A DNA stretch of 35,536 nt from Trueperaceae bacterium. Lineage in GTDB: Bacteria > Deinococcota > Deinococci > Deinococcales > Trueperaceae. The first letter of the stretch is position 1, and each line of letters begins with the position of its first letter. The position numbers were made by a program, and so were the translations under genes. This document shows positions 1 through 8,602 of the stretch, one piece after another. The DNA lies in the NCBI GenBank assembly GCA_020431825.1, contig JAGQHN010000046.1, positions 1 through 35,536 on the forward strand. The letters are read 5' to 3'. The notes beneath the pieces were generated by a model. That model was not told where the DNA came from. It did no database searches and was given only the letters and a program-made list of their open reading frames with translations.

Positions 1-2
1 GA

Positions 3-863
3 GCAAGTGGCAAAATCGCAGGGCAGCTTTTACCTGCCTTTCGCGAACGCTACGAGCTAAAACTCCTTGACATTAAAACTACCAATCGTGAAGGCAAAGA
101 AGTCGCAGACATTGAGATTGTAGATTTACTCGAGAAAAACCGTGATAGTTACCGCCAGCATTTTAAAGGTGTGGACGCGGTTGTACATATTGGCTTTATT
201 GGCAATGCCAATACCAGCGATCAGCACAACCCCGAAACACGCTTCTGGAATGAATATGCCAATATTCAGATGGCCTACAACATTTACCAGACTTCCTTAG
301 AAGAAGGTGTGAGACGTGTCGTTGTTGCCAGTTCCAACCATGCAGCAGACTATTATGAACCACTTATCTTAGATGGCAAGATGGACTATGTCGACCCCAA
401 TGAGCGCGCCCTTTCCGATAATTACTATGGTTGGGCCAAGGAATGTTATGAGCACTTAGGTTTTGTTTTTGCTACCGGCAAACAGGCCAGGACATCCTTT
501 GGTTTTGGCGTGGGGCACGACCAAAATCAGCAGCTCGAGAACATCCAAATTCGTATAGGTGGCCCCCGCGAAACCGATATCAGTAACTGCAAGCTTGGCG
601 ACCTGCGCTGTATGCGGCGCGCCCTGGCCGTATACATAAGCGAGCGCGACATGCAGCAGCTTTTTATTAAAAGCATAGAAACGGAAAACATCCGCGATGA
701 ACACGGCATTCCTTTTCAAATTTTTTACGGTATCAGTGGCAATAGTCAAGCCTTCTGGAGCATCGTTAACGCACGAAAAATCATTGATTATCAGCCTGAA
801 GACAATAGTGAAATTCGTTTTGCCGACGTTATAGCCCAGCATATAAATGCTGCCGTCAAGTAG
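3..863 (+). CDS. Uronate-dehydrogenase-like NAD(P)-dependent SDR (5' end outside window)
   Basis: The reading frame is open from the first bases of the window, so the true start lies upstream. A GTG at 171 is an internal valine, because the 56 codons before it already encode the end of a Rossmann dinucleotide fold (ASGKIAGQLL, then an acidic LLDIK strand end). The extended-SDR catalytic signature is visible: a serine in VVVASSNHA and YxxxK in YYGWAKE (visible residues about 142-146). The C-terminal part (FYGISGNSQAFW, then IIDYQPEDN) resembles uronate dehydrogenases, which oxidise galacturonate or glucuronate to aldarolactone. That would fit the pectin-related genes downstream. A plain NAD-dependent epimerase of the same superfamily is the alternative. 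It is cytosolic, with no frameshift seen, and is followed by 57 bp and then a compositionally different gene. Confidence 0.8.
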   Translation, partial: ASGKIAGQLLPAFRERYELKLLDIKTTNREGKEVADIEIVDLLEKNRDSYRQHFKGVDAVVHIGFIGNANTSDQHNPETRFWNEYANIQMAYNIYQTSLEEGVRRVVVASSNHAADYYEPLILDGKMDYVDPNERALSDNYYGWAKECYEHLGFVFATGKQARTSFGFGVGHDQNQQLENIQIRIGGPRETDISNCKLGDLRCMRRALAVYISERDMQQLFIKSIETENIRDEHGIPFQIFYGISGNSQAFWSIVNARKIIDYQPEDNSEIRFADVIAQHINAAVK

Positions 864-920
864 TAGGATTCAATAATAGTTGTGTTCCTATTCCTTGTTG
901 ATTCGCTAAAGGGGAGTTAA

Positions 921-2396
921 ATGTTTCAAGGTATTTGGTGGGTTCCAGAATATGAAAATCAAAAACTGTCCGGCATCTTAACTTTTGAGGACAACAGAAT
1001 TCGACTGAGATTGATAGGGCAGTTTTTTGATAGAGATATTGGGGAAGATTTACAACGCATTGAAGTCATTCATGGTGTAACCTACGGTAGTAAAGACTCT
1101 GAAAAACCTCACCAAGAAGTCGCAGGAAGATTTATTATCCTACAAAACTGCTTACAAGTTAACCACAACTTTTCGTTTGGCAATAGCAGTTTATATGATT
1201 CTTTACCTACAAATACCTTCTCCACATTGAATGCTTTTGTGTTCCCCAACTCAAATTTTGTTAAAGACACAAGTTTGAATTTTCATAAAGTCAAAATCCA
1301 ATTTAGCCATCTGCCAGATTTTGCAGTTGTTGGAGCAAATCCTATAACAATTAAAAGAGAGTTTGACAGCAACGAATATCTGAACAGCCTTAAAACAGAG
1401 TTCAAATTCCAAGTTTTTCCATCAGCAAAAATAAAAGATATAAATTTAGAATTTGAACAAGGTTTAAAAACCTCTGGTGACCGCAAACGCGAGTTCGCGA
1501 TTAAACCAAGTATTTCATTTAAACTTTCCTCTAATGTGCCATTGTCCTTGGATGATTGGCAATCTAATTTCATTACACCTTTGCAGCACTTTTTAACCTT
1601 AGCGACAACAGAGGTTAACTATGTAACTAAACTGGAAGTTTTTAATGATAGTAATGTTGAATCTATAGAAATTGAGAAGGGTAATACTATATTTCAAGAA
1701 ATACCTATTGACGTTATCAATGAAGAGACTCTTGAATATGGAAATAAAACCTTCAACCAAGCCGTGTTTCAACTTTTCACATTAAAAGACATTGTCGATC
1801 GTTTCAGCCGAGTCATGCCTGACTGGTATAAACTCTATGAAAAACATAGAGTAGTTCAAAATTTATTATTCGGGGTGCTTTTTTCAAAACGAATTTATAT
1901 TGAAGATCGGTTTTTAAATTTAGCGAGGGCCTTAGAGGTTTATCACAGAACAAAATATCCGAGAGGCATTATGCCTACTGAGGATTTTAAGAAACTAAGA
2001 GATTCGATTATAAGTCAGGTAAAAACTGAACAACAAAAATGGTTGAAAGAAAAATTAGCTTGGGCAAATGAGCTTAGTTTAAATGAACGACTCCAAGGAC
2101 TGCTAAAAGATTTAGCAGATTTGGAGTTAAGCAATACCTTGAATATCGATGAGGAAAAGATCGGTAAAAGAATTAAAGACTCAAGAAATCAGTTAACTCA
2201 TTACAGTTCTCGCTCAAAATCCGTATCCCCCTCTGAATTAACTTGGCTTTCATATCTCATGGAGTATCTTCTCCAAGCACTTTTACTGAAAGAAATTGGG
2301 TTTTCAGCAACAAGAATAAAAAATGGTAGTAATTTTGACTTTCGTATGGAAAAGATCAAAAATGCATTAAGCCAACCCAAAACTAGCCAACATTAA
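921..2396 (+). CDS. ApeA-like HEPN-domain anti-phage protein
   Basis: A 491-residue protein with a GGGGAG ribosome site five bases before the ATG. The N-terminal half (GIWWVPEYENQKLSGILTF and on to about residue 290) looks like the beta-rich ApeA N-terminal domain. The C-terminal 200 residues are helical and carry the HEPN ribonuclease signature R-x4-H as RNQLTH (R422, H427), preceded by KDS. ApeA proteins are single-gene abortive-infection defences whose HEPN nuclease acts on RNA after phage infection. Two features mark it as foreign. Sampled lines are about 35-38% GC against about 50% in neighbours. It also has no CTCGAG, a palindrome that otherwise recurs about every 350 bp. It sits alone between sugar-catabolism genes, with no integrase nearby. 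The family call rests on remembered domain patterns and the motif; the trigger is unknown. Confidence 0.82.
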   Translation: MFQGIWWVPEYENQKLSGILTFEDNRIRLRLIGQFFDRDIGEDLQRIEVIHGVTYGSKDSEKPHQEVAGRFIILQNCLQVNHNFSFGNSSLYDSLPTNTFSTLNAFVFPNSNFVKDTSLNFHKVKIQFSHLPDFAVVGANPITIKREFDSNEYLNSLKTEFKFQVFPSAKIKDINLEFEQGLKTSGDRKREFAIKPSISFKLSSNVPLSLDDWQSNFITPLQHFLTLATTEVNYVTKLEVFNDSNVESIEIEKGNTIFQEIPIDVINEETLEYGNKTFNQAVFQLFTLKDIVDRFSRVMPDWYKLYEKHRVVQNLLFGVLFSKRIYIEDRFLNLARALEVYHRTKYPRGIMPTEDFKKLRDSIISQVKTEQQKWLKEKLAWANELSLNERLQGLLKDLADLELSNTLNIDEEKIGKRIKDSRNQLTHYSSRSKSVSPSELTWLSYLMEYLLQALLLKEIGFSATRIKNGSNFDFRMEKIKNALSQPKTSQH

Positions 2397-2548
2397 TGAC
2401 GAAATTATTCCTAGACAATACCTACAAACCCAAGCTCTCAAACATTAAGAAAGGACTCAAAAAATATCACAGCTTTAGTTGGCATTACATTTACATCCCT
2501 AAGTTAAGTATAGGTCACACTTTAGTTAATTCATTAAGAAAGTTTTAA
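2396..2548 (+). CDS. Possible 50-residue ORF overlapping the HEPN gene stop
   Basis: An ATG overlaps the last base of the HEPN stop codon (TAATG), and the frame stays open for 50 codons (begins MTKLFLDNTY, ends VNSLRKF, rich in Lys/Tyr/Ser). The stop lies four bases before the next gene's ATG. The 1-nt overlap suggests translational coupling, and the ORF shares the AT-rich composition of the HEPN gene, so it could be a small partner or a remnant carried with it. I recognise no domain and see no independent ribosome site beyond coupling. A 50-codon opening in AT-rich DNA could be chance. Confidence 0.25.
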   Translation: MTKLFLDNTYKPKLSNIKKGLKKYHSFSWHYIYIPKLSIGHTLVNSLRKF

Positions 2549-2551
2549 ATC

Positions 2552-3454
2552 ATGATGATGTTTGCAGATGAGTCTCGAGGCCGACCTTTTTCCAAAGACC
2601 CCGCCGTTGTTGAGTTTGAAGGTCAGTACCTTATGTACTATTCCCTGCCACCTTACGGGGATGGTCGAGAAGCTGATGGCTGGCGCATTGGGATTGCCTC
2701 GAGCCCTAACCTTGATGACTGGCAGAAAATAGGCGAGTTGCCCCCCCTAAGCCCCTGCGATAAGAACGGCCTCTGTGCACCAGGAGCCGTTGTGCTTGAT
2801 GGTAAAGTCCACCTTTTTTACCAGACTTACGGCAATGGGCCTAAGGATGCGATTTGTCACGCGACTTCTGAAGATGGCATTCACTTTCTGCCAAACAGCA
2901 GTAATCCCATTTTTTCACCAACAGGCGACTGGACCTCTGGTCGTGCTATCGATGCCGACGTCATTGTTCATGAAGAAAAATTGTTCCTCTACTTTTCCAC
3001 TCGAGACCCTGATATGCGCATTCAGATGCCCGGCGTTGCCACGGCTCTGCTGGCTTCTGGCTTTCAGAAGTCAGACTGGACTCAGCAAGGAGATGGCCCA
3101 CTCCTTTACCCTGAACTTCCCTGGGAAGGCGAGTGCATTGAGGCCTCAGCCCTCTGCAAACATAATGGCAAGCTCTACATGTTTTATGGCGGTGCCTATA
3201 ACAATAAGCCGCAGCAGATTGGCTGTGCAGTCAGTGAAGATGGGCTTAGCTGGAAACGCGTTGCGGACAAGCCAATAGTGCCAAATGGCAAGGTGGGTGA
3301 CTGGAATAGCAGTGAATCGGGTCATCCTTTTGTGCTCGAGGCATCTGACGGGCGCTACCACCTCTTTTTTCAGGGAAATAATGACAACGGCAAAACCTGG
3401 TATCTCTCAAGGAAAGAAATCTTCTGGGATGACAACGTGCCTTATGTCCGTTAA
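2552..3454 (+). CDS. GH43-like five-bladed beta-propeller glycoside hydrolase
   Basis: A 300-residue protein of clan GH-F type (GH43/GH62/GH32 relatives). Repeated blade motifs are visible: GxxxMYYS (about 24-31), KVHLFYQTYG (85-94), KLFLYFSTRD (143-152), KLYMFYGGA (207-215) and YHLFFQG (269-275). Candidate catalytic carboxylates are D16 in FSKDPAVV (base), D134 or D136 in RAIDADVIV (pKa modulator) and E197 in GECIEAS (acid), in the usual GH43 order. Such enzymes remove arabinose, xylose or galactose from pectin and hemicellulose side chains. No signal peptide, so probably cytosolic, acting on imported oligosaccharides. There are three ATGs at 2552, 2555 and 2558 and no convincing ribosome site, so the start is uncertain by a few residues. 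It is followed after 30 bp by the lyase-like gene, probably co-transcribed. Confidence 0.75.
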   Translation: MMMFADESRGRPFSKDPAVVEFEGQYLMYYSLPPYGDGREADGWRIGIASSPNLDDWQKIGELPPLSPCDKNGLCAPGAVVLDGKVHLFYQTYGNGPKDAICHATSEDGIHFLPNSSNPIFSPTGDWTSGRAIDADVIVHEEKLFLYFSTRDPDMRIQMPGVATALLASGFQKSDWTQQGDGPLLYPELPWEGECIEASALCKHNGKLYMFYGGAYNNKPQQIGCAVSEDGLSWKRVADKPIVPNGKVGDWNSSESGHPFVLEASDGRYHLFFQGNNDNGKTWYLSRKEIFWDDNVPYVR

Positions 3455-3484
3455 TTTCCTAACAAACTAAGTTTTAGGAAACCT

Positions 3485-5764
3485 ATGCAAACCTTATATT
3501 TTGAGAAAATCAGCCAGTTTGATCGCCCTGCCGAGCCGGTAAGCGTCAGTATTCCCTTTGCCAAGGGTCGTTTAAGGACAGCCGAAAGCTTTTGCCTTCT
3601 GGATGGGGATACTCCCCTGTGTAGTCAAAACCGTGTTTTGTCGAAGTGGGAAGATGGCAGTATCAAATGGCTACTGGTGCATTTTCAGGTAGATTTACCC
3701 GGCAACCGCGACAAAACCCTGCGCTTTGTTCTTGATAAGAGGGCGGTTCTTGATAAGAGGGCACCTCAAGCCAGTACAAATTTGAGCCTTAAAGAAACTG
3801 GTAACGGCATTTTTGTAGATACAGGCGTATTGTCTTTCGTCATTCCAGATAGGGGTTTTCTCCCGATTAAAGACGCTGCACTGGCAGGTCAAAAGCTCTG
3901 GGATTCTGCACTGTTTTCTGGGTTTAGCTTTGCATTTGAGGGTGGGCAGCTTAGCACCGCAGATAGTTCGGTAAGCCTCGAGCTAGAGGAAGCTGGCCCC
4001 TTACGTGCTGTTATTTTGGTACACGGCAAACATCTTACCCAGAACAGTCAGGCTTATCTGGATTTTCATGGACGCATTACCGCCTATGCAGGTAAGCCCT
4101 ACCTTGAGCTTGAGTATCAGTTTATCCATAAGGAAGATACAGCAGAGTTAAGGCTCGAGTCCATGGCATTAGGCTTTTCTCCCAAAACTCAAAGCACCCC
4201 TCGCCTGGCTCTGGGCGAAGGCTACTACCGCACGCAAATTAAAGAAAGTGATACTGAGTTAAGCCAAACCCTGTCAAACCAAACCCTGTTAAGCCAAACC
4301 CTTACGGCTGAAACGCTGCTCTATCAGGCCAATGAGCATTTTATTGACTCGTTTTATGGTGACTTCTGGGCAGACTGGCGCAATGAATCTGGCGGACTCA
4401 CCCTGTCTATACATCAGGCACATCAGCAGTTTCCCAAGGGCCTCGAGCTTTCTCAGGCTGGTATAACCTGCTGGCTTTACCCCGAAGCTTGTGAGCCTGC
4501 ACGTCTGCTTCAGGGCATGGCCAAAACCCACCGCCTTCAGCTACATTTTCATGCTCCTGACACGCCTCTTGCTGAGCTCAGCACGCGCAGCCTTCAGTTC
4601 CAACTGCCTGATAGACCTTCGCTGAGCCGGGAATACTGGGCCGCCAATAATCCCTGGCTCGAGTCCTTCTTTCCTGCAACGCTGCCCAAACGCCTCTTAA
4701 CTTATTTTCACGCTCTGCATGATGGTCGCCCTAAAGCGCACGGCATGCTGCACTTTGGTGACGCTCCTGATTCTCACTACACCAATCAGGGTCGCGGCAG
4801 CGGTGAAACCGTCTGGGTTAATAATGAATACGACCACCCACATGCAGCCACCTTGCTTTATGGCCTCAGTGGTCAGCGCCGCATGCTCGACTCGGCGCTG
4901 GTAAGTGCACGCCACTGGCTAGATGTTGATGTCTGCCACTACAGCCCTGACCCGCTGATTCATGAGGGCCTCAAAATACACACGGCTTACCACGGAACAG
5001 GGGGCGTGACCCCTTCGCATGAATGGGTCGAGGGCTTTCTTGACTACTACGCCTTGACCGGACGCAAAGAAGCACTCGAGGTCGTAAGCAAAATTGGTGA
5101 CAACATCATGCGGCACATGGCCAGACCCGAAATGCGCAGTTTTGGCTCAGCCTCGGTGCGTGAAGGCGGCTGGGCCCTTAGAGCTATGGTAGGTCTCTAC
5201 CTGGGAACCTCAGACGAAAAGTGGAAAACCGAAGCCAAACGGCTGCTCGAGCTGTTTTTAGGCTGGTATGACAGCTACGGCGCGCTGCTTGCGCCCTATA
5301 CCAGCCACAGCATGCCTCGAGTCCCCTTTATGATTGCCCTGACCACCAATTCCTTTGCACGCTATTTGCTGATAGAAGAGGATGAACGCGTTAAAAACCT
5401 CATTGTAGAAACGGTGGATGATTTGCTCGAGCACTGCCTTGGACCCGATGGCCTCTTTTTTTACAAGGAACTCCCTTCACTGCAACGCTCCGCACCAACA
5501 CCCCATGCACTCGAGGCTTTAACCCACGCCTACCGCATCACAGGGAAAAAATCCTACCTTGAAATTGCAACACGGCAATTTGCTGCGCTCATGCAGCGAC
5601 CTCTGGAAACCGCAGGCGGGGGCAAATATCTGGACACCAGTGGCGCAGTCATTCAGGGCCAAGGCGGCGGACGCATCTTTGCCGATAAATACAGCTCGAT
5701 TTTGCTTTTTGCAAGTGAAGCCGCGCCACTAGGCTTACTGGATTGGTATGAGTATCCTTTCTGA
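3485..5764 (+). CDS. PcRGLX/YetA-like exo-rhamnogalacturonan lyase family protein
   Basis: A 759-residue protein preceded by AGGAAA at normal spacing. The N-terminus (VSVSIPFAKGRL, then SKWEDGSIKWLLVHF) is typical of the first domain of PcRGLX/YetA-like proteins. A beta-rich middle follows (to about 375). The C-terminal part (about 380-745) is an alpha/alpha-toroid region with conserved-looking stretches such as HFGDAPDSHY, WVNNEYDHPHA and HTAYHGTGGVTPSHEW. Fungal PcRGLX (PL26) cleaves the rhamnogalacturonan-I backbone from its end, and Bacillus YetA lies in a rhamnogalacturonan locus. No signal peptide, implying action inside the cell. Two small in-frame tandem duplications are present, at 3728-3763 (VLDKRA twice) and 4259-4303 (three xSQTL-like units). 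The activity on this protein's real substrate is inferred. Confidence 0.75.
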   Translation: MQTLYFEKISQFDRPAEPVSVSIPFAKGRLRTAESFCLLDGDTPLCSQNRVLSKWEDGSIKWLLVHFQVDLPGNRDKTLRFVLDKRAVLDKRAPQASTNLSLKETGNGIFVDTGVLSFVIPDRGFLPIKDAALAGQKLWDSALFSGFSFAFEGGQLSTADSSVSLELEEAGPLRAVILVHGKHLTQNSQAYLDFHGRITAYAGKPYLELEYQFIHKEDTAELRLESMALGFSPKTQSTPRLALGEGYYRTQIKESDTELSQTLSNQTLLSQTLTAETLLYQANEHFIDSFYGDFWADWRNESGGLTLSIHQAHQQFPKGLELSQAGITCWLYPEACEPARLLQGMAKTHRLQLHFHAPDTPLAELSTRSLQFQLPDRPSLSREYWAANNPWLESFFPATLPKRLLTYFHALHDGRPKAHGMLHFGDAPDSHYTNQGRGSGETVWVNNEYDHPHAATLLYGLSGQRRMLDSALVSARHWLDVDVCHYSPDPLIHEGLKIHTAYHGTGGVTPSHEWVEGFLDYYALTGRKEALEVVSKIGDNIMRHMARPEMRSFGSASVREGGWALRAMVGLYLGTSDEKWKTEAKRLLELFLGWYDSYGALLAPYTSHSMPRVPFMIALTTNSFARYLLIEEDERVKNLIVETVDDLLEHCLGPDGLFFYKELPSLQRSAPTPHALEALTHAYRITGKKSYLEIATRQFAALMQRPLETAGGGKYLDTSGAVIQGQGGGRIFADKYSSILLFASEAAPLGLLDWYEYPF

Positions 5765-5775
5765 GTAATGGAACG

Positions 5776-6843
5776 CTAGCTATTCTCCTTCAAGTGCTTT
5801 ATAAGCGCTTCCATAAAAGCTTCTGGTTTTTCAATTTGCGGAGAGTGTCCACAGTTTTCAAAAACCAGCTCCTGATACTGTCCACCCTTTGCCTGATACG
5901 TTTCCAGAACATAGCGCGTCTGCCCTACCATAGGCTGCGGTGGCATGACTTCTTCACCGGGCCAACCAGGGACGGCACCGAGCTTGCCAAGCGTGCCAAA
6001 ATCAAACATGGACATATCACTGACAATCTGATCATCTGCACCCCGTACCCACAAGATGCTGGGTTTAGCGGCCAGATTTAAGAATTTGTCCACGGTATCC
6101 CCGACGTATTTGGGCGATAGGGCATTGGCGGGGCCATACTTTCCAGGGGCAACATTGGGCCAGTTTTCTGAGGGGGCCATATCTCCGGGGTAGCGTTCCG
6201 GTCCGACCTTTTCACTCATCACGGATGACAGCAGGGCTTCTTCCCTCGCAGGAATAAAGGGGGGCTTCCAGTAGAAGGCATTCATCACGACTCGAGGCGA
6301 AGCCTGATTATCACTCGAGCGGTCTCCCGCAGCCATGAGTTTGGGAAATTCGGGGTTGACTGCGCCACCCCCTGAACCGGCAAAGTCAGCGTAAGCAGGG
6401 GTTCCTTTTTCATCGGTAGTACCGCCAAAACCAAAAGGCGAACCAGGAGCAAGCAGGGTAACTGAAAGAATGTTTTCACTGTCAGCATTTATCAGGCTGT
6501 ACAGCAAAGACCCACCCAGAGAGTGCCCTGCAACATGGTAGCGGCTAATGCCAAGCGCAGCTTTTAACTCGAGCAAGTCCTCAACCCAATCGCCAAACCC
6601 TCTGGTAGCATCTACAATCAGATCTTCGGTATCACCGTAACCCCGCAAATCAGGCGCGATACCCTGAAACGCTTCAGGCAGAGCAAGCATGCTCTCTTCC
6701 CAGAAGGTACTGGACGACGCATTGCCATGAATAAAAAGTACCGGAATAGCATCTTCTTTGCCAGAACGGAGCACGTGCTGTCTAAGCCTCGAGGTTTGCA
6801 CAAAGCTTGAGCGTATACCTTCTAATGTTGGAATACTTGCCAT
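5776..6843 (-). CDS. Alpha/beta-hydrolase fold protein
   Basis: The frame opens with ATG at 6849, but AAGGAG (6852-6857) is only 2 nt from that codon and 8 nt from the ATG at 6843, so MASIPTLEG (6843) is the better start. Numbered from 6849, the protein shows the oxyanion segment HGNASSS (41-47), nucleophile elbow GHSLGG (S110), acid D272/D273 in RGADDQIV and H335 in ENCGHSPQ. That is a complete triad for an esterase, lactonase or C-C hydrolase. At about 355 residues it is longer than the usual 270-300. The extra sequence lies in a Gly/Pro-rich cap region (about 140-250). No signal peptide. It is transcribed divergently from the TetR gene, with a shared 140-bp control region, so it is probably that regulator's target. 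Substrate unknown. Confidence 0.85.
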   Translation of the reverse strand: MASIPTLEGIRSSFVQTSRLRQHVLRSGKEDAIPVLFIHGNASSSTFWEESMLALPEAFQGIAPDLRGYGDTEDLIVDATRGFGDWVEDLLELKAALGISRYHVAGHSLGGSLLYSLINADSENILSVTLLAPGSPFGFGGTTDEKGTPAYADFAGSGGGAVNPEFPKLMAAGDRSSDNQASPRVVMNAFYWKPPFIPAREEALLSSVMSEKVGPERYPGDMAPSENWPNVAPGKYGPANALSPKYVGDTVDKFLNLAAKPSILWVRGADDQIVSDMSMFDFGTLGKLGAVPGWPGEEVMPPQPMVGQTRYVLETYQAKGGQYQELVFENCGHSPQIEKPEAFMEALIKHLKENS

Positions 6844-6849
6844 AATCAT

Positions 6850-6989
6850 GTCTCCTTAAGACCAATTCACCGTTCAGAGCTTACAGACAAACTTGACAAG
6901 CCAAACTTTCATCTGTTATTTTTCTGACACCTGAATCAGTCGTCATGTTTGTTTGCAACAAGTTTGACATATTTTTTTAAAGGAGGCAA
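6850..6989. promoter_or_regulatory. Divergent control region between hydrolase and TetR genes
   Basis: A 140-bp spacer between two divergent starts. For the rightward gene, TTGACA (6893-6898) lies 17 nt before TTATTT (6916-6921), a plausible sigma-70-type promoter. CAAACTTG (6888-6895) and its exact reverse complement CAAGTTTG (6959-6966) flank this region, and CTTGACAAG (6892-6900) is a near palindrome over the -35 box. These could be TetR operators, but this is inference from position and symmetry only. AGGAGG (6981-6986) is the ribosome site of the TetR gene, 3 nt from its ATG. Confidence 0.4.
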
Positions 6990-7601
6990 ATGGCCAGTCC
7001 CTCTAAAGCCAAACTGCCAAAACCAGTAACCAAACGTGGTGAAGCTACGCGCCGTAAAATTCTGGACGCAGCTGAGCTCGAGTTTGGCGAAAAAGGCTTT
7101 ATGGCGGCGAGCGTCTCCTCTATTACAGCGCGAGCAGGCGTAGGTCAGGGAACGTTTTATCTTTATTTTCCCAGCAAGGAAACGGTACTCAGCGAGCTGG
7201 TGCGCTATATGGGCCGGGAATTAAGGCACACCTTAACCGATGCTGTTAAAGGTCTGGAGCGGCGCAGTGACATTGAAAAAACGGGGATTGAAGCATTTTT
7301 GGCCTTTGCCAAAAAGCATAAAAATCTCTACCGTATTGTCATGGAGTCCCAGTTTGTCGATGTAGCGGTTTATCAGGACTACTATCAAAGTCTGGCAAGT
7401 GCCTACGCCAGAGGCCTGGAGCAGGCGCAGGAAAAAGAGCAGGTTCGCCCTGGCAACGCCGAAGCCAAAGCCTGGGCACTCATGGGTGTTACCCACTTTT
7501 TAGGTCTCCGCTACGCCATCTGGCAGGACAAAACACCACCTCAGGAGGTTATGGACAGCACGCTGGACTTTATCTTTAACGGCCTGGTGACCGAGTCATG
7601 A
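6990..7601 (+). CDS. TetR/AcrR-family transcriptional regulator
   Basis: A 203-residue protein, normal for the family. The N-terminal helix-turn-helix is clear: TRRKILDAAELEFGEKGF, then SVSSITARAGVGQGTFYLYFPSKE (about residues 20-65), the hallmark of TetR DNA-binding domains. The remainder is a helical ligand-binding and dimerisation domain. It starts at ATG 6990 behind a strong AGGAGG. Its stop overlaps the next gene's start (ATGA at 7598), so regulator, condensing enzyme and AMP ligase are translationally coupled. TetR proteins next to acyl-CoA-synthetase genes often respond to acyl-CoA or the free acid. By position it probably represses its own operon and the divergent hydrolase. Confidence 0.92.
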   Translation: MASPSKAKLPKPVTKRGEATRRKILDAAELEFGEKGFMAASVSSITARAGVGQGTFYLYFPSKETVLSELVRYMGRELRHTLTDAVKGLERRSDIEKTGIEAFLAFAKKHKNLYRIVMESQFVDVAVYQDYYQSLASAYARGLEQAQEKEQVRPGNAEAKAWALMGVTHFLGLRYAIWQDKTPPQEVMDSTLDFIFNGLVTES

Positions 7602-8602
7602 TTGGCATAAAGAACATTGGCATTTATTTGCCCAGTGAACGCCTGTCAGCCGAGCAGATTGCTGAGCAAAGTGGCCTGCCTCTTTGGGTGGTGACAGAGA
7701 AACTTGGCATTCGGCAAAAACCCGTCCCGGGGTCAGATGACCACCCAACGCAGATGGCGGTCTGGGCCGCGCAAGAAGCCCTAAACAAAGCCAAATTAAA
7801 AGCAGATGACATCGATGTCGTTATCTCAATGACTGAGGAGTACAAGGAGTACCCAGTCTGGACAGCGGGCATAAAACTGGCCTATGACCTGGGTGCCAAT
7901 AATGCCTATGCCTACGATATAGGTCAAAAATGTGGCACTGGAGTGCTGGCTCTCAAGCAGGCCAAAGACCTGCTTAAAGCCGATGACAGCGTTACTACCG
8001 TTTTGGTAGCGGGTGGCTACCGCAATGGTGACCTGATTGATTTTAAAGACCCCAATGTGCGCTTTATGTACAACCTTGGAAGTGGCGGCGCGGCAGCCCT
8101 TGTGACTCGAGACGCAAGCCACGAACTGTTAGCCTCGCACATTATCACCGATGGTAGCTTCTCACAGGATGTGCTGGTGCCCGTCGGCGGCACCAAAGAA
8201 CCGCTAAACCCAGATAATCTATCCCAGTTTCGTCTGCAGGTACGCGACCCTGCCGGTATGAAAGAAAGGCTCGAGCAGCATTCACTTGACAATTTTTTGC
8301 AGGTCGTTAAAGCGGCCGTGCAAAAATCTGGCTTTACCCTGGCAGATATTGCTTATCTGGCAATGCTCCACGTTAAACCCAGCGCTCACCATTATCTGCT
8401 TGACAAGCTGGGGCTTTCAGAAGAGCAATCCATTTATTTGGCGGACTACGGTCACCTGGGTCAAATTGACCAGCTCTTAAGCCTGAAACTTGCCAGTGAG
8501 CAGGGCCGTCTAAAAGAAAATGATCTGGTCGTGCTGGTCGCTGCCGGAGTCGGCTATGTCTGGAACGCCCTTTGTCTAAGGTGGGGTAAAGATGATCTTT
8601 GA
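7598..8602 (+). CDS. FabH-like (KAS III) thiolase-fold condensing enzyme with altered triad
   Basis: A 334-residue thiolase-fold protein that aligns by eye with beta-ketoacyl-ACP synthase III. The nucleophile is C112 (DIGQKCGTG), and H258 lies in LHVKPSAHH, where FabH has its catalytic His. The usual Asn segment (N-x-G-N-T-S) is replaced by ADYGHLGQIDQ (D283, H286), so the Cys-His-Asn triad is not canonical. The C-terminal AAGVGYVWNA matches the FabH Gly-rich end. Claisen condensation or acyl transfer on a CoA substrate is likely, but it is unlikely to be the housekeeping fatty-acid initiator. It overlaps the TetR gene by 4 nt and the AMP ligase by 11 nt, which suggests it works on the thioester that the ligase makes. 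HMG-CoA-synthase-like or acyltransferase roles remain possible. Confidence 0.8.
   Translation: MIGIKNIGIYLPSERLSAEQIAEQSGLPLWVVTEKLGIRQKPVPGSDDHPTQMAVWAAQEALNKAKLKADDIDVVISMTEEYKEYPVWTAGIKLAYDLGANNAYAYDIGQKCGTGVLALKQAKDLLKADDSVTTVLVAGGYRNGDLIDFKDPNVRFMYNLGSGGAAALVTRDASHELLASHIITDGSFSQDVLVPVGGTKEPLNPDNLSQFRLQVRDPAGMKERLEQHSLDNFLQVVKAAVQKSGFTLADIAYLAMLHVKPSAHHYLLDKLGLSEEQSIYLADYGHLGQIDQLLSLKLASEQGRLKENDLVVLVAAGVGYVWNALCLRWGKDDL

Noticed and set aside
4259..4303. CRISPR-like array
   Set aside because: Units are 15 bp, contiguous without spacers, and in frame with the protein.
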